Below, piece after piece: positions 27,176 to 35,454 of a stretch of 64,000 nucleotides of DNA. A model generated the notes under the pieces. The model was not told where the DNA came from and searched no databases. It saw nothing but the letters and a program-made list of their open reading frames with translations. A program made the position numbers and the translations under genes. This stretch comes from Desulfocapsaceae bacterium (GTDB lineage Bacteria > Desulfobacterota > Desulfobulbia > Desulfobulbales > Desulfocapsaceae). The stretch lies in assembly GCA_031292275.1 (NCBI GenBank), contig JARLHL010000039.1, positions 16,944 to 80,943 on the forward strand. Reading direction: 5' to 3'. How positions within the stretch are numbered: the first letter of the stretch is position 1; each line of letters opens with the position of its first letter.

Positions 27176-27928
27176 TCAGCTTCCCTGGGGCAGCGAGAAT
27201 TTCCAGGCGCAGTACCATGTCTCCGGATGAGGATCCGGCGGGCAGCCGACACATTCCGTGATAATTCTTTTGTCAATGGTGCGGGCGAAATAGCTGTATT
27301 CCACCAGTCCTCCGGATTTGCAGGGGTAATCTGCAAGGTTCTTCCGCTTTCTGGCGGCCTGGACCCGGCAGTTGTTCATCTGGAAGACGAAACTCTCCGG
27401 GGTCTCCTCAACTATGGACTGGGTGTTGATGCCGGCGTAGACCCTGAATCCCAGGGCCCTTTTTAAGCCATCCAGGCCGGCCATGTCGGGGAGCCCCAGC
27501 AACTGCTTGATGGACGAGGCCTCAAAGGGGGAAAAACGGGCCCAGCAGGAATCATTGCAGCGCTTGGCATCATTCATGCCCTGAGAAAACTCCACGGCCT
27601 GGAACCAGACGCCGTCGTTGGCAAGCCAGTTCTTGGCGGCCCGGTCTTTGAGATCGTTCAGGGCCTGATCGTCCATATCCAGGAGAGGGGAGGGGATCCC
27701 GTCTTTCATCTCGAAGCCCAAGGTCTTGGCCAGGTGCTGCATCTGGATATCATAGCTTCTCTTGGTGGCCGTATGCAGGATTTCCATGGCCTTCTCAAGT
27801 CCGATCTGGTGGCTTACTTCATTAAACCAGAGCGCATGATGGATCATGGTCCGGTGAAAGAGATCCAGGATAAAACGGGCCGTTCCTTCGCGGTCCAGTT
27901 CAGAATGGTGGGTGGCGTCAATAGGCAT
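27176..27928 (-). CDS. DUF6125-like cytosolic protein
   Basis: Soluble 250-residue protein with no known reaction. It is rich in conserved-looking Cys and Trp: NWLANDGVWFQAVEFSQGMN, KRCNDSCWARFSPFEA, NNCRVQAARKRKNL, YPCKSGGLVEYS and ECVGCPPDPHPETWYCAWKF. This pattern matches what I recall of DUF6125, found in anaerobes and often near fatty-acid or aromatic degradation genes; it also recalls amino-thiazoline carboxylate hydrolase-like proteins. The Cys set could bind metal or react with a thioester. It sits inside the beta-oxidation operon, 21 bases after the M24 peptidase gene and 66 bases before the hydratase gene, which suggests a link to acyl-CoA metabolism. Confidence 0.65.
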   Translation of the reverse strand: MPIDATHHSELDREGTARFILDLFHRTMIHHALWFNEVSHQIGLEKAMEILHTATKRSYDIQMQHLAKTLGFEMKDGIPSPLLDMDDQALNDLKDRAAKNWLANDGVWFQAVEFSQGMNDAKRCNDSCWARFSPFEASSIKQLLGLPDMAGLDGLKRALGFRVYAGINTQSIVEETPESFVFQMNNCRVQAARKRKNLADYPCKSGGLVEYSYFARTIDKRIITECVGCPPDPHPETWYCAWKFSLPQGS

Positions 27929-27949
27929 TTTCGTCTCTTTTGTTAAATA

Positions 27950-29155
27950 TTATTCGGGAAGAATTGTGATCTGATCGCTGAGATTTGACAGCGATTCCAG
28001 ACCGGTATCGGTCACCAGGAAAGTGTTTTCAATGCCGACAACCCCTTTCCCCGGCAGGATGACTTTGGGTTCCAGAGCAATGATCATGCCGTTTTCCAGC
28101 GGCAGCTTCTGGCCCTTGGCCAGGAAGGGAAATTCATCCAGTTCCAGGCCCACGCCATGGCCGGTAAAACGGATTTTCCGCTCGCCCGCCCCCATGAAAA
28201 ATTTACCGTAGCCCTTTTCTTCGGCCATGGAGACCATCTTTTCGTAGATGTCTCCCGATATGGCCCCGGTGCAGGCCTGCTTCTTGATCTCCTCCTGGAT
28301 GAAGAGCATGGCTTCATGGGCCCGCATCAGGTCATCGGGGAGGGAGCCGATAGCGAAAATCCGAGCATGATCGGAAATATAGCCCTGAAGTGCAAAGACA
28401 TAATCGAAGAGGACCGGCTCATTTTTGGCAATTTTCTTGAAACCCGCGCCCTGGCCGATCAGCGGGCTTACCCCCTGGCCCGCGGTCGGGGATGCCAGAT
28501 AGCCCGGCACCGCCGCGGCAGGTCCTGACAGCAGGTGGCCGTAGAAGAGCTCGCTGCCGAAGAGCCGCATCCGGACGATGCCCTGATGCCCGAGGCTGCG
28601 GGCGTAGCCCTCTATCTCGCCGGCCAGTTCCACCTCGGTCTTGCCGGGCCGCAGCAGTTCGGGCAGCCTGGCGGCAAGCCTATCTGAAAAGGCAACTGCC
28701 TGCCGGATGATGGCAATCTCATAGGCCGACTTGACCGCCCTGATCAGCCGTATCTCGGTCGAAATGTCAGTGATCGAGCTCCCCTTGAAGATATCCGCAT
28801 ACTGAAAGTATAAATTTGCCGGGAGCACGTCCATTTCCAGGCCGAGGATTTGGGGATACGGGTATCCGTACTCTGCCAGGATTCCGGGAATCTGTTTGGG
28901 GTTGAGTACGGAAATGACTCTCTCAAGGGCCGATTCCACCCTCGCCCGGTCGAATTCCTTGAAGATCAGCAGCAGGGGAAGGCCGGAGTCGGGGACATAA
29001 AGCCAGCCCTGCTGCGAAGTGGCGGCGAAATAAAAAAGATCTGTCTTCTGAACGATCAGGCTGCCGCTGATGCCTTTCTGCCGCATGGCCTTCTGCAGTT
29101 TTTCAATTCGTGTCTGCAGTTCCTGAAGCGGTGCGCCAGGCTTGTACAATTCCAT
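27950..29155 (-). CDS. M24 family metallopeptidase (aminopeptidase P-like)
   Basis: Creatinase-fold protein of 401 residues: an N-terminal creatinase_N domain and a C-terminal pita-bread catalytic domain. All five metal ligands are visible: Asp in LFDYVFALQ and SDHARIFAIG, His in FTGHGVGLELDEFP, Glu in IALEPKVILPG and GIENTFLV. It is therefore likely active on X-Pro peptides or a related amide. The ATG at 29155 has AAGGA eight bases upstream; a longer in-frame start overlaps the upstream dehydrogenase gene. Its place inside a beta-oxidation operon is odd for a peptidase, and the true substrate may be another amide or N-acyl compound. Confidence 0.85.
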   Translation of the reverse strand: MELYKPGAPLQELQTRIEKLQKAMRQKGISGSLIVQKTDLFYFAATSQQGWLYVPDSGLPLLLIFKEFDRARVESALERVISVLNPKQIPGILAEYGYPYPQILGLEMDVLPANLYFQYADIFKGSSITDISTEIRLIRAVKSAYEIAIIRQAVAFSDRLAARLPELLRPGKTEVELAGEIEGYARSLGHQGIVRMRLFGSELFYGHLLSGPAAAVPGYLASPTAGQGVSPLIGQGAGFKKIAKNEPVLFDYVFALQGYISDHARIFAIGSLPDDLMRAHEAMLFIQEEIKKQACTGAISGDIYEKMVSMAEEKGYGKFFMGAGERKIRFTGHGVGLELDEFPFLAKGQKLPLENGMIIALEPKVILPGKGVVGIENTFLVTDTGLESLSNLSDQITILPE

Positions 29156-29186
29156 GATTCTTTTCCTTGTTGTCATGCAGAGGGGC

Positions 29187-30035
29187 CTAATAGGTGTAAA
29201 AGCCCCTGCCGGTCTTTTTCCCCAACCATCCGGCCTCGACGTATTTTCGGAGCAGGGGGCAGGGACGATATTTTGAGTCCTTGAAACCATCATACAAGGT
29301 TTCCATGATTGCCAGGCAGGTGTCGAGTCCGATGAGGTCGGCTAAGGCCAGCGGACCCATGGGGTGATTCATGCCGAGCCTCATCACGGTATCGATATCC
29401 TCGGCCTTGCCCACGCTCTGATAGAGGCAGAAGATGGCCTCGTTGATCATCGGCATCAGGATCCGGTTGGCGATAAAACCCGGAAAATCATTGGCCTCCG
29501 CCGGCGTCTTGTTGAATTTCAGGCAGAGGTCCCAGGTTGTCTTAAAGGTCTGTTCCGAGGTGGTCAGGCCTCTGATCACCTCCACCAGCTTCATCACCGG
29601 CACCGGATTCATGAAATGCATGCCGATCACCTGAGCGGGGCGCCGGGTCTGGGATGCAATCCTGCCGATGGGGATCGAGGAGGTATTGGTGGACAGGATG
29701 GTGCCGGGGGGACAGATTGCGTCAAGGTCCCTGAATATTTTGAACTTCAGGTCTTCACGCTCGACTGCCGCCTCGACGACGAAGTCTGCAGCCGCCATAT
29801 CCTGGAGGCTGGTTGTGGTCCTGATCCTGTCCAGAATAGCGCCCCGGCGGGCAGATTCGAGTTTTCCCTTGCTGACGCTGCGGTCCAGATTTCTGGTGAT
29901 GTTTGCCAGGCCTTTTTGCGTGTATTCTTCCTTAATATCACTCATCAGGACCTGCAGACCGCTTGCCGCCGCCACCTGGGCAATGCCGTTGCCCATCTGG
30001 CCTGCGCCGATAACACCGAATGTCTTTATCTCCAT
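29187..30035 (-). CDS. 3-hydroxyacyl-CoA (3-hydroxybutyryl-CoA) dehydrogenase
   Basis: Oxidises 3-hydroxyacyl-CoA to 3-ketoacyl-CoA with NAD+. The 282-residue product starts with the Rossmann motif FGVIGAGQMGNGIAQVAA. LSTNTSSIPIGRIAS and GMHFMNPVPVMKLVEVIRG carry the catalytic Ser, His and Glu/Asn set, and the C-terminal dimer domain ends with GRGFYTY. Length and sequence are of the short-chain, single-function type. The ATG has GAGGAG six bases upstream. It lies 67 bases downstream of the thiolase gene. Confidence 0.94.
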   Translation of the reverse strand: MEIKTFGVIGAGQMGNGIAQVAAASGLQVLMSDIKEEYTQKGLANITRNLDRSVSKGKLESARRGAILDRIRTTTSLQDMAAADFVVEAAVEREDLKFKIFRDLDAICPPGTILSTNTSSIPIGRIASQTRRPAQVIGMHFMNPVPVMKLVEVIRGLTTSEQTFKTTWDLCLKFNKTPAEANDFPGFIANRILMPMINEAIFCLYQSVGKAEDIDTVMRLGMNHPMGPLALADLIGLDTCLAIMETLYDGFKDSKYRPCPLLRKYVEAGWLGKKTGRGFYTY

Positions 30036-30102
30036 GGTTTCTCCTCGCCCGGCCCTGGAACCCGGGACCGAGACAGAAAGGTGCATATCAGGCCGTCGCC
30101 GG

Positions 30103-31278
30103 CTATCTGTTGACGATCAGGGCCACAGCCTCGCCGCCGCCCAGGCAGAGGGAGGCCAGGCCTCTTTTCGCGTTCTGCCTCTGCATCTGGTGGAGGAGGG
30201 TGGTCAGGATTCGTGCCCCGCTGGCTCCGATGGGATGCCCCAGGGCGACGCTGCCGCCGTTGACATTGACCTTTTCAGGATCCAGGCCCAGCACCTTGTT
30301 GATCCCCACCGATGTGCCGCTGAAGGCCTCGTTGATCTCAAAGAGGTCGATGTCGGCGATGGTCAGGCCCGCTTTTTTCAGAACCTTGGGGATTGCGTAA
30401 ATGGGCGCCATCAGCACATACTGCAGCTCGATGGCGCAGGAGGCCTGGGCGCCGATCTCGGCCATGATGGTGCAGTCCAGCTGCTCGGCTTTTTCCCGGC
30501 TCATCAGGACCACGGCTGCAGCCCCGTCGCTGATGCTTGAGGCGTTGCCGGCGGTGCCGACGCCACCCTTTTTGAAGACGGCCTTCATTTTCATCAGCTG
30601 CTCATAGGAGGTCTCCTGCGGACATTCATCCGTGTCGAAGAGCAGCGGCTCTCCTTTCCTCCGGGGAATCAGCAGCGGGGCGATCTCGTTTTTAAAGAGG
30701 CCGTCCCTTATGGCCCGCAGCGCTCTCCTGTAGGAGGTCTCGGCGAAGCGGTCCTGATCCTCGCGGGTCATCTCCCATTTTTCGCTGGACAGTTCGTTGG
30801 ACATGCCCATGTGAAAATCGTTGACGATATCCCAGAGGCCATCATGGACCATATGGTCCTCAATCTTGCCGGTCCCCATGCGCAGCCCCCAGCGGGCCTT
30901 GTCGATATAATAGGGAGCCATGCTCATGTTTTCCATGCCGCCGGCCACAACAACCTCTGCGTCGCCGCACTGGATGGCCTGGGCCGCGAGCATCACCGCC
31001 TTCAGCGAGGAACCGCAGACCTTGTTGACGGTGATGGCCTCCACATCCTGAGGGAGACCGGCCTTGATGGCGGCCTGTTTGCCGGGATTCTGACCGTAGC
31101 CGCAGGGAAGGACCATGCCCATGATGCATTCGTCCACATCTTTGCCGCGGATTCCTGCCCGTGCCACCGCCTCTTTGATGGCATGACCACCGAGATCGGT
31201 CGCTCCTATGGTACTCAGAGATCCCCCGAAGTTTCCCAGGGGGGTTCGGACTGCACTGACAATTACGGCCTTTTTCAT
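30103..31278 (-). CDS. Thiolase (acetyl-CoA acetyltransferase)
   Basis: Cleaves 3-ketoacyl-CoA with CoA in the last beta-oxidation step, or condenses acetyl-CoA in the reverse sense. The 391-residue product has the nucleophile Cys88 in VNKVCGSSLKAV, the His motif GHPIGASGAR and the second Cys in LCLGGGEAVAL, where the usual GGGMG reads GGGEA. MENMSMAPYY is a thiolase signature. The ATG at 31278 follows GAGGA by five bases. It follows the membrane protein gene after about 310 bases holding a strong hairpin, so it may have its own promoter. Confidence 0.93.
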   Translation of the reverse strand: MKKAVIVSAVRTPLGNFGGSLSTIGATDLGGHAIKEAVARAGIRGKDVDECIMGMVLPCGYGQNPGKQAAIKAGLPQDVEAITVNKVCGSSLKAVMLAAQAIQCGDAEVVVAGGMENMSMAPYYIDKARWGLRMGTGKIEDHMVHDGLWDIVNDFHMGMSNELSSEKWEMTREDQDRFAETSYRRALRAIRDGLFKNEIAPLLIPRRKGEPLLFDTDECPQETSYEQLMKMKAVFKKGGVGTAGNASSISDGAAAVVLMSREKAEQLDCTIMAEIGAQASCAIELQYVLMAPIYAIPKVLKKAGLTIADIDLFEINEAFSGTSVGINKVLGLDPEKVNVNGGSVALGHPIGASGARILTTLLHQMQRQNAKRGLASLCLGGGEAVALIVNR

Positions 31279-31370
31279 ATCGTTCCTCATAGCGTGTAGG
31301 GTCACCTTCTTCGTGTCTTTCTGATATACTATACTACCTAATGTGCTGTATGCCCGTTTGTTTGAAAATT

Positions 31371-31421
31371 CGCCATGCCGGGGGCTTAAGCAGGGGAGAG
31401 AAAGAGGCCCCCGGTATGGCG
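31371..31421 (-). terminator. Large hairpin between the membrane-protein gene and thiolase
   Basis: CGCCATGCCGGGGGC pairs with GCCCCCGGTATGGCG over 15 positions (one G-U) around a 21-base loop; on the minus strand AATTTTC follows. It could stop transcripts from the membrane-protein gene, attenuate into the beta-oxidation genes, or be an mRNA stability element. It lies 169 bases beyond the membrane-protein stop. Confidence 0.5.
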
Positions 31422-31450
31422 AAAACGCGCAGCCCATTTGAAAAAATCGC

Positions 31451-31606
31451 TTATATCTCCTCGAGTGGCTCTCCAGTCTGATCTCTGCCTTTCCGGAACA
31501 GCCCCCGTATTTTTCCGGCAGTTTTCTGGTCTTTGTCAAGGAGAAACCTTTGATACTCGGGGCAAGCCCTGGCAATCCGTAATCCTTTATCAACCTTCAC
31601 GGACAT
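31451..31606 (-). CDS. Possible small ORF overlapping the end of the membrane-protein gene
   Basis: A 51-residue frame starts with an ATG inside the last codons of the membrane-protein gene and runs MSVKVDKGLRIARACPEYQR to a basic, charged C-terminus ending in EPLEEI. The overlap would allow translational coupling. There is no strong ribosome site and I recognise no family. Amino acid composition looks protein-like, not random, but evidence is thin. Confidence 0.3.
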   Translation of the reverse strand: MSVKVDKGLRIARACPEYQRFLLDKDQKTAGKIRGLFRKGRDQTGEPLEEI

Positions 31607-32801
31607 AAAACGGCCACTTGTGAAAGAACCACTCATTCCAGAGAAGGGGAATGATCCACCAGAAGTTCCAGACCAGGGATTCGCCATCGACAAACCGGTG
31701 CGATAACTCTTCCATATGATGATTGCCAAGTCCCCAGTAACCGAAATTGGCATAATAATAGATCCAGTAACTTACCGCCGCGAAAACCAGCACCCCTCCG
31801 GTTCGGAAGAAGAAGGCTGCCCAGCCGTCCTTGTCGGCCATGGGGACCATGTCGTCAAAATAATGATGCCAGACCAGGAACGGAATCAGGGTAAAGCCCG
31901 CGATCTCGGCTGAATGAACCCAGAGGAACCGCTGCATTTCGGGTAGCCCCTTTTCCTGCAGAAGATGATGGAAGGTCTCCTCGGGAACCCACAGGGGGAT
32001 GATCTGCCGGCAGACAAGGGCCAGACCATAGGCCATGGCGAACGAAACGATCATGGAAATGAGGCCCTTCCACGGCTGGGGCAGGGAGATCAGGCTCCAG
32101 GGTTTCATCCGCCAGACATTGGCTGTCATGAAGAGAATGACAATGGCCCATTCCCACCAGCCGAAGACCCAGTGCACATGGGGGGTTCCGCCAATGGATT
32201 CCCACCAGGCCGGATTCAGCACCGGTCCCTTGAAGATGGTGCCGAAGAAAGGCACGATCAGGGCTGCATAAAAGAACAGGGTTATGAAGGATGCCCAGCC
32301 GATCTCGGCCAGTCCGGTCTCAGGCTGCTTCAGATTGCTGGGCTGGACGGGCCATTTACCGAAGAAGATAGTGAAGACCGGATAGGTGTAGAAACCGATC
32401 AGGACAAAGCCGACCACGGCGATTTGGGCCATCTTCCCCGGCTGTTTCACTGCGTCGAGGCCGTAATAACTGAGAAAATTGAATCCGATGCCAAGGACGC
32501 GGTAAAAAAGGATATCGATCACGAACCAGACCAGAACCACGTTCATGACGGTCTCGACGATCCCCCGCAAGGGTTGGGCAAGCCCGTTAAAGGGCCAGTC
32601 TCCGAGGAACATATGTTGAAAGAGACCCGCCAGGATCATCATGGCCAGATACATAACGAAGGGATATGGAAACCAGTGCACTGGGCCTCGGGGATCACTG
32701 AGCAGATACCAGGTCAGCCAGGCTATTCCGAAAAAGACCCCAAGCGAAACGATGCCGGTGAGAGGTTGTCCCCACCGGGGTTTTAGCACTCCTGTTGCCA
32801 T
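31590..32801 (-). CDS. Ten-helix membrane protein of unknown function
   Basis: Polytopic inner-membrane protein of 403 residues with about ten hydrophobic segments (near 12-31, 46-67, 80-105, 124-148, 168-190, 210-230, 248-272, 296-315, 330-355, 372-392). It is strikingly rich in Trp, Tyr and His near helix ends: HVHWVFGWWEW, FLVWHHYFDDMV, GLGNHHMEELSH, WWIIPLLWNEWFFHKW. I do not recognise the family. It has no Cys clusters, no ATP motif and no signal peptide. The ATG has AGGAGGAG just upstream. It is the first gene facing the thiolase operon, and its promoter region carries TetR-type operators shared with an acyl-CoA ligase. A role in fatty-acid entry or in passing beta-oxidation electrons to the membrane is an inference. 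Confidence 0.8.
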   Translation of the reverse strand: MATGVLKPRWGQPLTGIVSLGVFFGIAWLTWYLLSDPRGPVHWFPYPFVMYLAMMILAGLFQHMFLGDWPFNGLAQPLRGIVETVMNVVLVWFVIDILFYRVLGIGFNFLSYYGLDAVKQPGKMAQIAVVGFVLIGFYTYPVFTIFFGKWPVQPSNLKQPETGLAEIGWASFITLFFYAALIVPFFGTIFKGPVLNPAWWESIGGTPHVHWVFGWWEWAIVILFMTANVWRMKPWSLISLPQPWKGLISMIVSFAMAYGLALVCRQIIPLWVPEETFHHLLQEKGLPEMQRFLWVHSAEIAGFTLIPFLVWHHYFDDMVPMADKDGWAAFFFRTGGVLVFAAVSYWIYYYANFGYWGLGNHHMEELSHRFVDGESLVWNFWWIIPLLWNEWFFHKWPFYVREG

Positions 32802-32931
32802 ACGCTCCTCCTTAAATTGTGTATTTGCTCTGTCTGCCCGGAGGATTGCGAGAAGGACCTCGGCCGGTCTGCAACCTTCGGATATGCCATATTCCACGGA
32901 TCCTGTCTTTGGGGTATACCTCCGATTGCGT

Positions 32932-32943
32932 CTGAGCGCTCAG
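32932..32943. promoter_or_regulatory. TetR-type operator O1
   Basis: CTGAGCGCTCAG is a perfect 12-base palindrome about 130 bases before the membrane-protein start, sharing AGCGCTCA with two more copies in the same intergenic region. Probably bound by the TetR protein at 35455. Confidence 0.6.
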
Positions 32944-33014
32944 TCAGTAATAAAATAAAACAATTCCAATATATTATCATTCGTACAAAAAACAGCTCTT
33001 CATTGCGATCAATT

Positions 33015-33032
33015 CCGACCAAGCGCTCAATC
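33015..33032. promoter_or_regulatory. TetR-type operator O2
   Basis: CCGACCAAGCGCTCAATC matches O3 at 15 of 17 positions. It lies midway in the divergent region and could serve either direction. Confidence 0.5.
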
Positions 33033-33193
33033 TCTTTTTCGGGATCTTTAACTGCTGGCAGATTTTTGTCAACTGTTTTTTCTGCAAAGAGGGACCCTCC
33101 TTCCTGCGGGTAAGGCCTGGAGAGTCCAGGGGGCTGCGGGGTTTTCCTGCGCGGGTGGAGAAACTCCAAGAAACATCGAGATAAAAATTTTCT

Positions 33194-33222
33194 TTGACAA
33201 ATATCACCAATTATTATTTAGT
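33194..33222 (+). promoter_or_regulatory. Promoter of the divergent acyl-CoA ligase
   Basis: A perfect TTGACA (33194-33199), 17-base spacer and TTTAGT (33217-33222) place the start site near 33229, exactly where operator O3 begins. A repressor bound there would block initiation. Confidence 0.5.
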
Positions 33223-33229
33223 TTGCAAA

Positions 33230-33246
33230 CCGACCGAGCGCTCAGT
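33230..33246. promoter_or_regulatory. TetR-type operator O3
   Basis: CCGACCGAGCGCTCAGT contains the palindromic core GAGCGCTC and overlaps the predicted transcription start of the ligase gene. The rest of the 32802-33317 region has no gene. Confidence 0.6.
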
Positions 33247-33317
33247 AGAATTTGTGCAGGAGAGAAGGCAACCACCTTTGGGATTTCATTTCAAATCAGA
33301 ACTGCGAGGAGTTGAAC

Positions 33318-35081
33318 ATGGGTATGGAATTGCTTTACAGAGAGGTTATGGATCTGAATAGGATGGAAGATAATGAGCAGAAGCAGGCCAAGGCCAAGGC
33401 CTTTTTCAATACGCTCAACTCCATGGAGATGCCCGACTGCTTCAACTGGGCTGAAGAGATCTTTGAAAATCTGCACGTCAAGGAACGGGGTGATAAAAAG
33501 GCCCTCATCTGGGCTGACATCACAACAAAAGAAAGCAAAAGCTATACCTATAAGGAGTTTGCAGCCCATGGCAATCAGTGCTTGAATCTTCTTCGCAGGT
33601 CCGGGGTCGAGAAGGGGAACAATATGTACATGGTTGTTCCCATTGTCCCTGAGACCTGGTTTGCAAGCTATGCCTGCATCAAAGGCGGGCTGGTGGCTGT
33701 GCCGACGGCCACCACCATGACCCTGCGGGAAATGGAATTCAGATTTGAAACGTATCCCCCCGATGTGATCGTAGCCGCCGAGACCTATGCCTCCATGATC
33801 GACGAGGCCATGGCCAACATGGGGGTGAAGCCGAAAGTCAAGCTGGTCCTGGGGACAAAAGACGGGTGGACAAGCTACGCCGAACTGGAAAAGGAAGAAA
33901 AAACCGCCGAGGCTGCAAAGACCAAGTCCAACGATCTTCTCTTCTGCTTTTTCACCTCAGGGACAACCGGTCTGCCCAAACGCGTCGGTCATACGGCTGT
34001 CTCCTATCCTGTCGGCCATCTGTCCACCACGGTGATGGCCGGGATCAGGACCGATGACATTCACAATAATCTTGGTGCCCCGGGTTGGGCAAAATGGGCA
34101 TGGAGCAGTTTTTTCGGGCCTCTCAATGTGGGAGCCACGGCATCGGGATTCTACTTCGGCGTTCTTGACGGCGAAAAATACCTGGAGACAATTTCCACCC
34201 ATAAGGTCACGACCTTCTGTGCCCCTCCCACCGCCTGGAGGATGTTCATCAACCTTGACACCTCTAAATTCGATCTCTCCCATCTCCGTCAGTCCATAGG
34301 CGCCGGCGAGCCCCTGAACCCCGAGGTCATTTCCCAGTGGAAGAAGCTGACCGGCACGGAGATCCGCGATTTCTACGGTCAGACCGAATCCACTGCCATG
34401 ATCGGCAATCCGCCCTGGATGAAGGGGAAGATGAAGAGCGGTTCCTTCGGCTATCCTTCTTATATGTATGATGTGACCCTGGTGGACGATGACGGCAAAG
34501 AAATTACCACGCCCGATGAGCCCGGCCATATAGTGGTCAAACTCGATAAGTGGCGCTCTATCGGTCTGTTTACGGAATATATAGGCAATCCTGAGAAGAT
34601 GGCCAGTGTCTTCAGGGACAATTATTACTATACGGGTGATCGGGCCAGTATCGACGCCGACGGCTACTGGTGGTTTGTCGGTCGAGCCGATGATGTGATC
34701 AAATCCTCGGATTTCCGGGTCGGGCCCTTTGAGGTGGAGAGTGCGTTGATCGAACACTACTCTGTCGGGGAGGCTGCCGTCGTCGGCGTGCCGGATCCCA
34801 AGAGGCATCAGTTGGTGAAGGCCTATGTCATCTTGAAAAAAGGCTATGAACCGTCGCGGGAACTGGCCCTGGAACTGTTCCAGCATTCGATAAACATCCT
34901 GGCCAAGTTCAAGATTCCCAGGATCATCGAGTTTATTCCCGAGGTGCCCAAGACCATCAGCGGCAAGATCCGCAGGATAGAGCTGCGCGAGCGGGAAGTG
35001 GTCCGGCAGGAAAAAAGCCAGGGGCCGGTAAATCACGAGTATTTCTATTGGGATTTTCCGGAGTTGAGTTCGAAGAAATAG
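33318..35081 (+). CDS. Acyl-CoA synthetase (AMP-forming), ACSM/acetate-ligase-like
   Basis: Activates an organic acid to acyl-CoA through acyl-AMP. The 587-residue product has the motif FFTSGTTGLPKRVGHT, AGEPLNPEVISQW, IRDFYGQTES, the GDRASIDADGYWWFVGRADD hinge and the catalytic lysine in PKTISGKIRRIELRE. The overall pattern is of the medium-chain ACSM/BCL branch rather than acetyl-CoA synthetase. The ATG has GAGGAG six bases upstream; 22 earlier in-frame codons are not family-like. It is divergent from the membrane protein and beta-oxidation genes and probably under the same TetR control. The following gene is tetR after 373 bases. The substrate is uncertain. Confidence 0.9.
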   Translation: MGMELLYREVMDLNRMEDNEQKQAKAKAFFNTLNSMEMPDCFNWAEEIFENLHVKERGDKKALIWADITTKESKSYTYKEFAAHGNQCLNLLRRSGVEKGNNMYMVVPIVPETWFASYACIKGGLVAVPTATTMTLREMEFRFETYPPDVIVAAETYASMIDEAMANMGVKPKVKLVLGTKDGWTSYAELEKEEKTAEAAKTKSNDLLFCFFTSGTTGLPKRVGHTAVSYPVGHLSTTVMAGIRTDDIHNNLGAPGWAKWAWSSFFGPLNVGATASGFYFGVLDGEKYLETISTHKVTTFCAPPTAWRMFINLDTSKFDLSHLRQSIGAGEPLNPEVISQWKKLTGTEIRDFYGQTESTAMIGNPPWMKGKMKSGSFGYPSYMYDVTLVDDDGKEITTPDEPGHIVVKLDKWRSIGLFTEYIGNPEKMASVFRDNYYYTGDRASIDADGYWWFVGRADDVIKSSDFRVGPFEVESALIEHYSVGEAAVVGVPDPKRHQLVKAYVILKKGYEPSRELALELFQHSINILAKFKIPRIIEFIPEVPKTISGKIRRIELREREVVRQEKSQGPVNHEYFYWDFPELSSKK

Positions 35082-35454
35082 GGATGTGAAGAACCAGGGG
35101 GGACTCGTGCTTTTGTCCCCTCTGATTTCAGAGGGGCGGGGGGGCGCATGTACTTCCCAGGTCTCTACATCCAGCACAGCCAGGAATTCTATCTGATAAA
35201 TCCCGATGTCAAACGTGATGATCCTGGCTGTTCCTGATCCAGCCGGGATTGCCGAGGGGGCATCGTGGATCCAGGTTCGGATTTGACGGGTTTGTTCCTT
35301 AAATAGATAGGCATTCTGCAGGGATGAATTTTTTCTAGTGTTCTTTTCGGTAATTGTATATTCTTCTTATTTGGCAATATTTTCCTGGAAGGGGCAGTCG
35401 AAATTTTTCTGATGCGCCTTCTCATATGCTACGAAAATTGACCATTGCAGGGGG
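35082..35454. other. Intergenic region with hairpin, upstream of tetR
   Basis: CCCCTCTG (35117-35120 onward) pairs with CAGAGGGG (35129-35136) around ATTT, 35 bases after the ligase stop; no T-run follows. The AT-rich stretch 35330-35440 probably holds the tetR promoter. No AGCGCTC operator core is visible here, so autoregulation through the same site is not supported. Confidence 0.45.
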
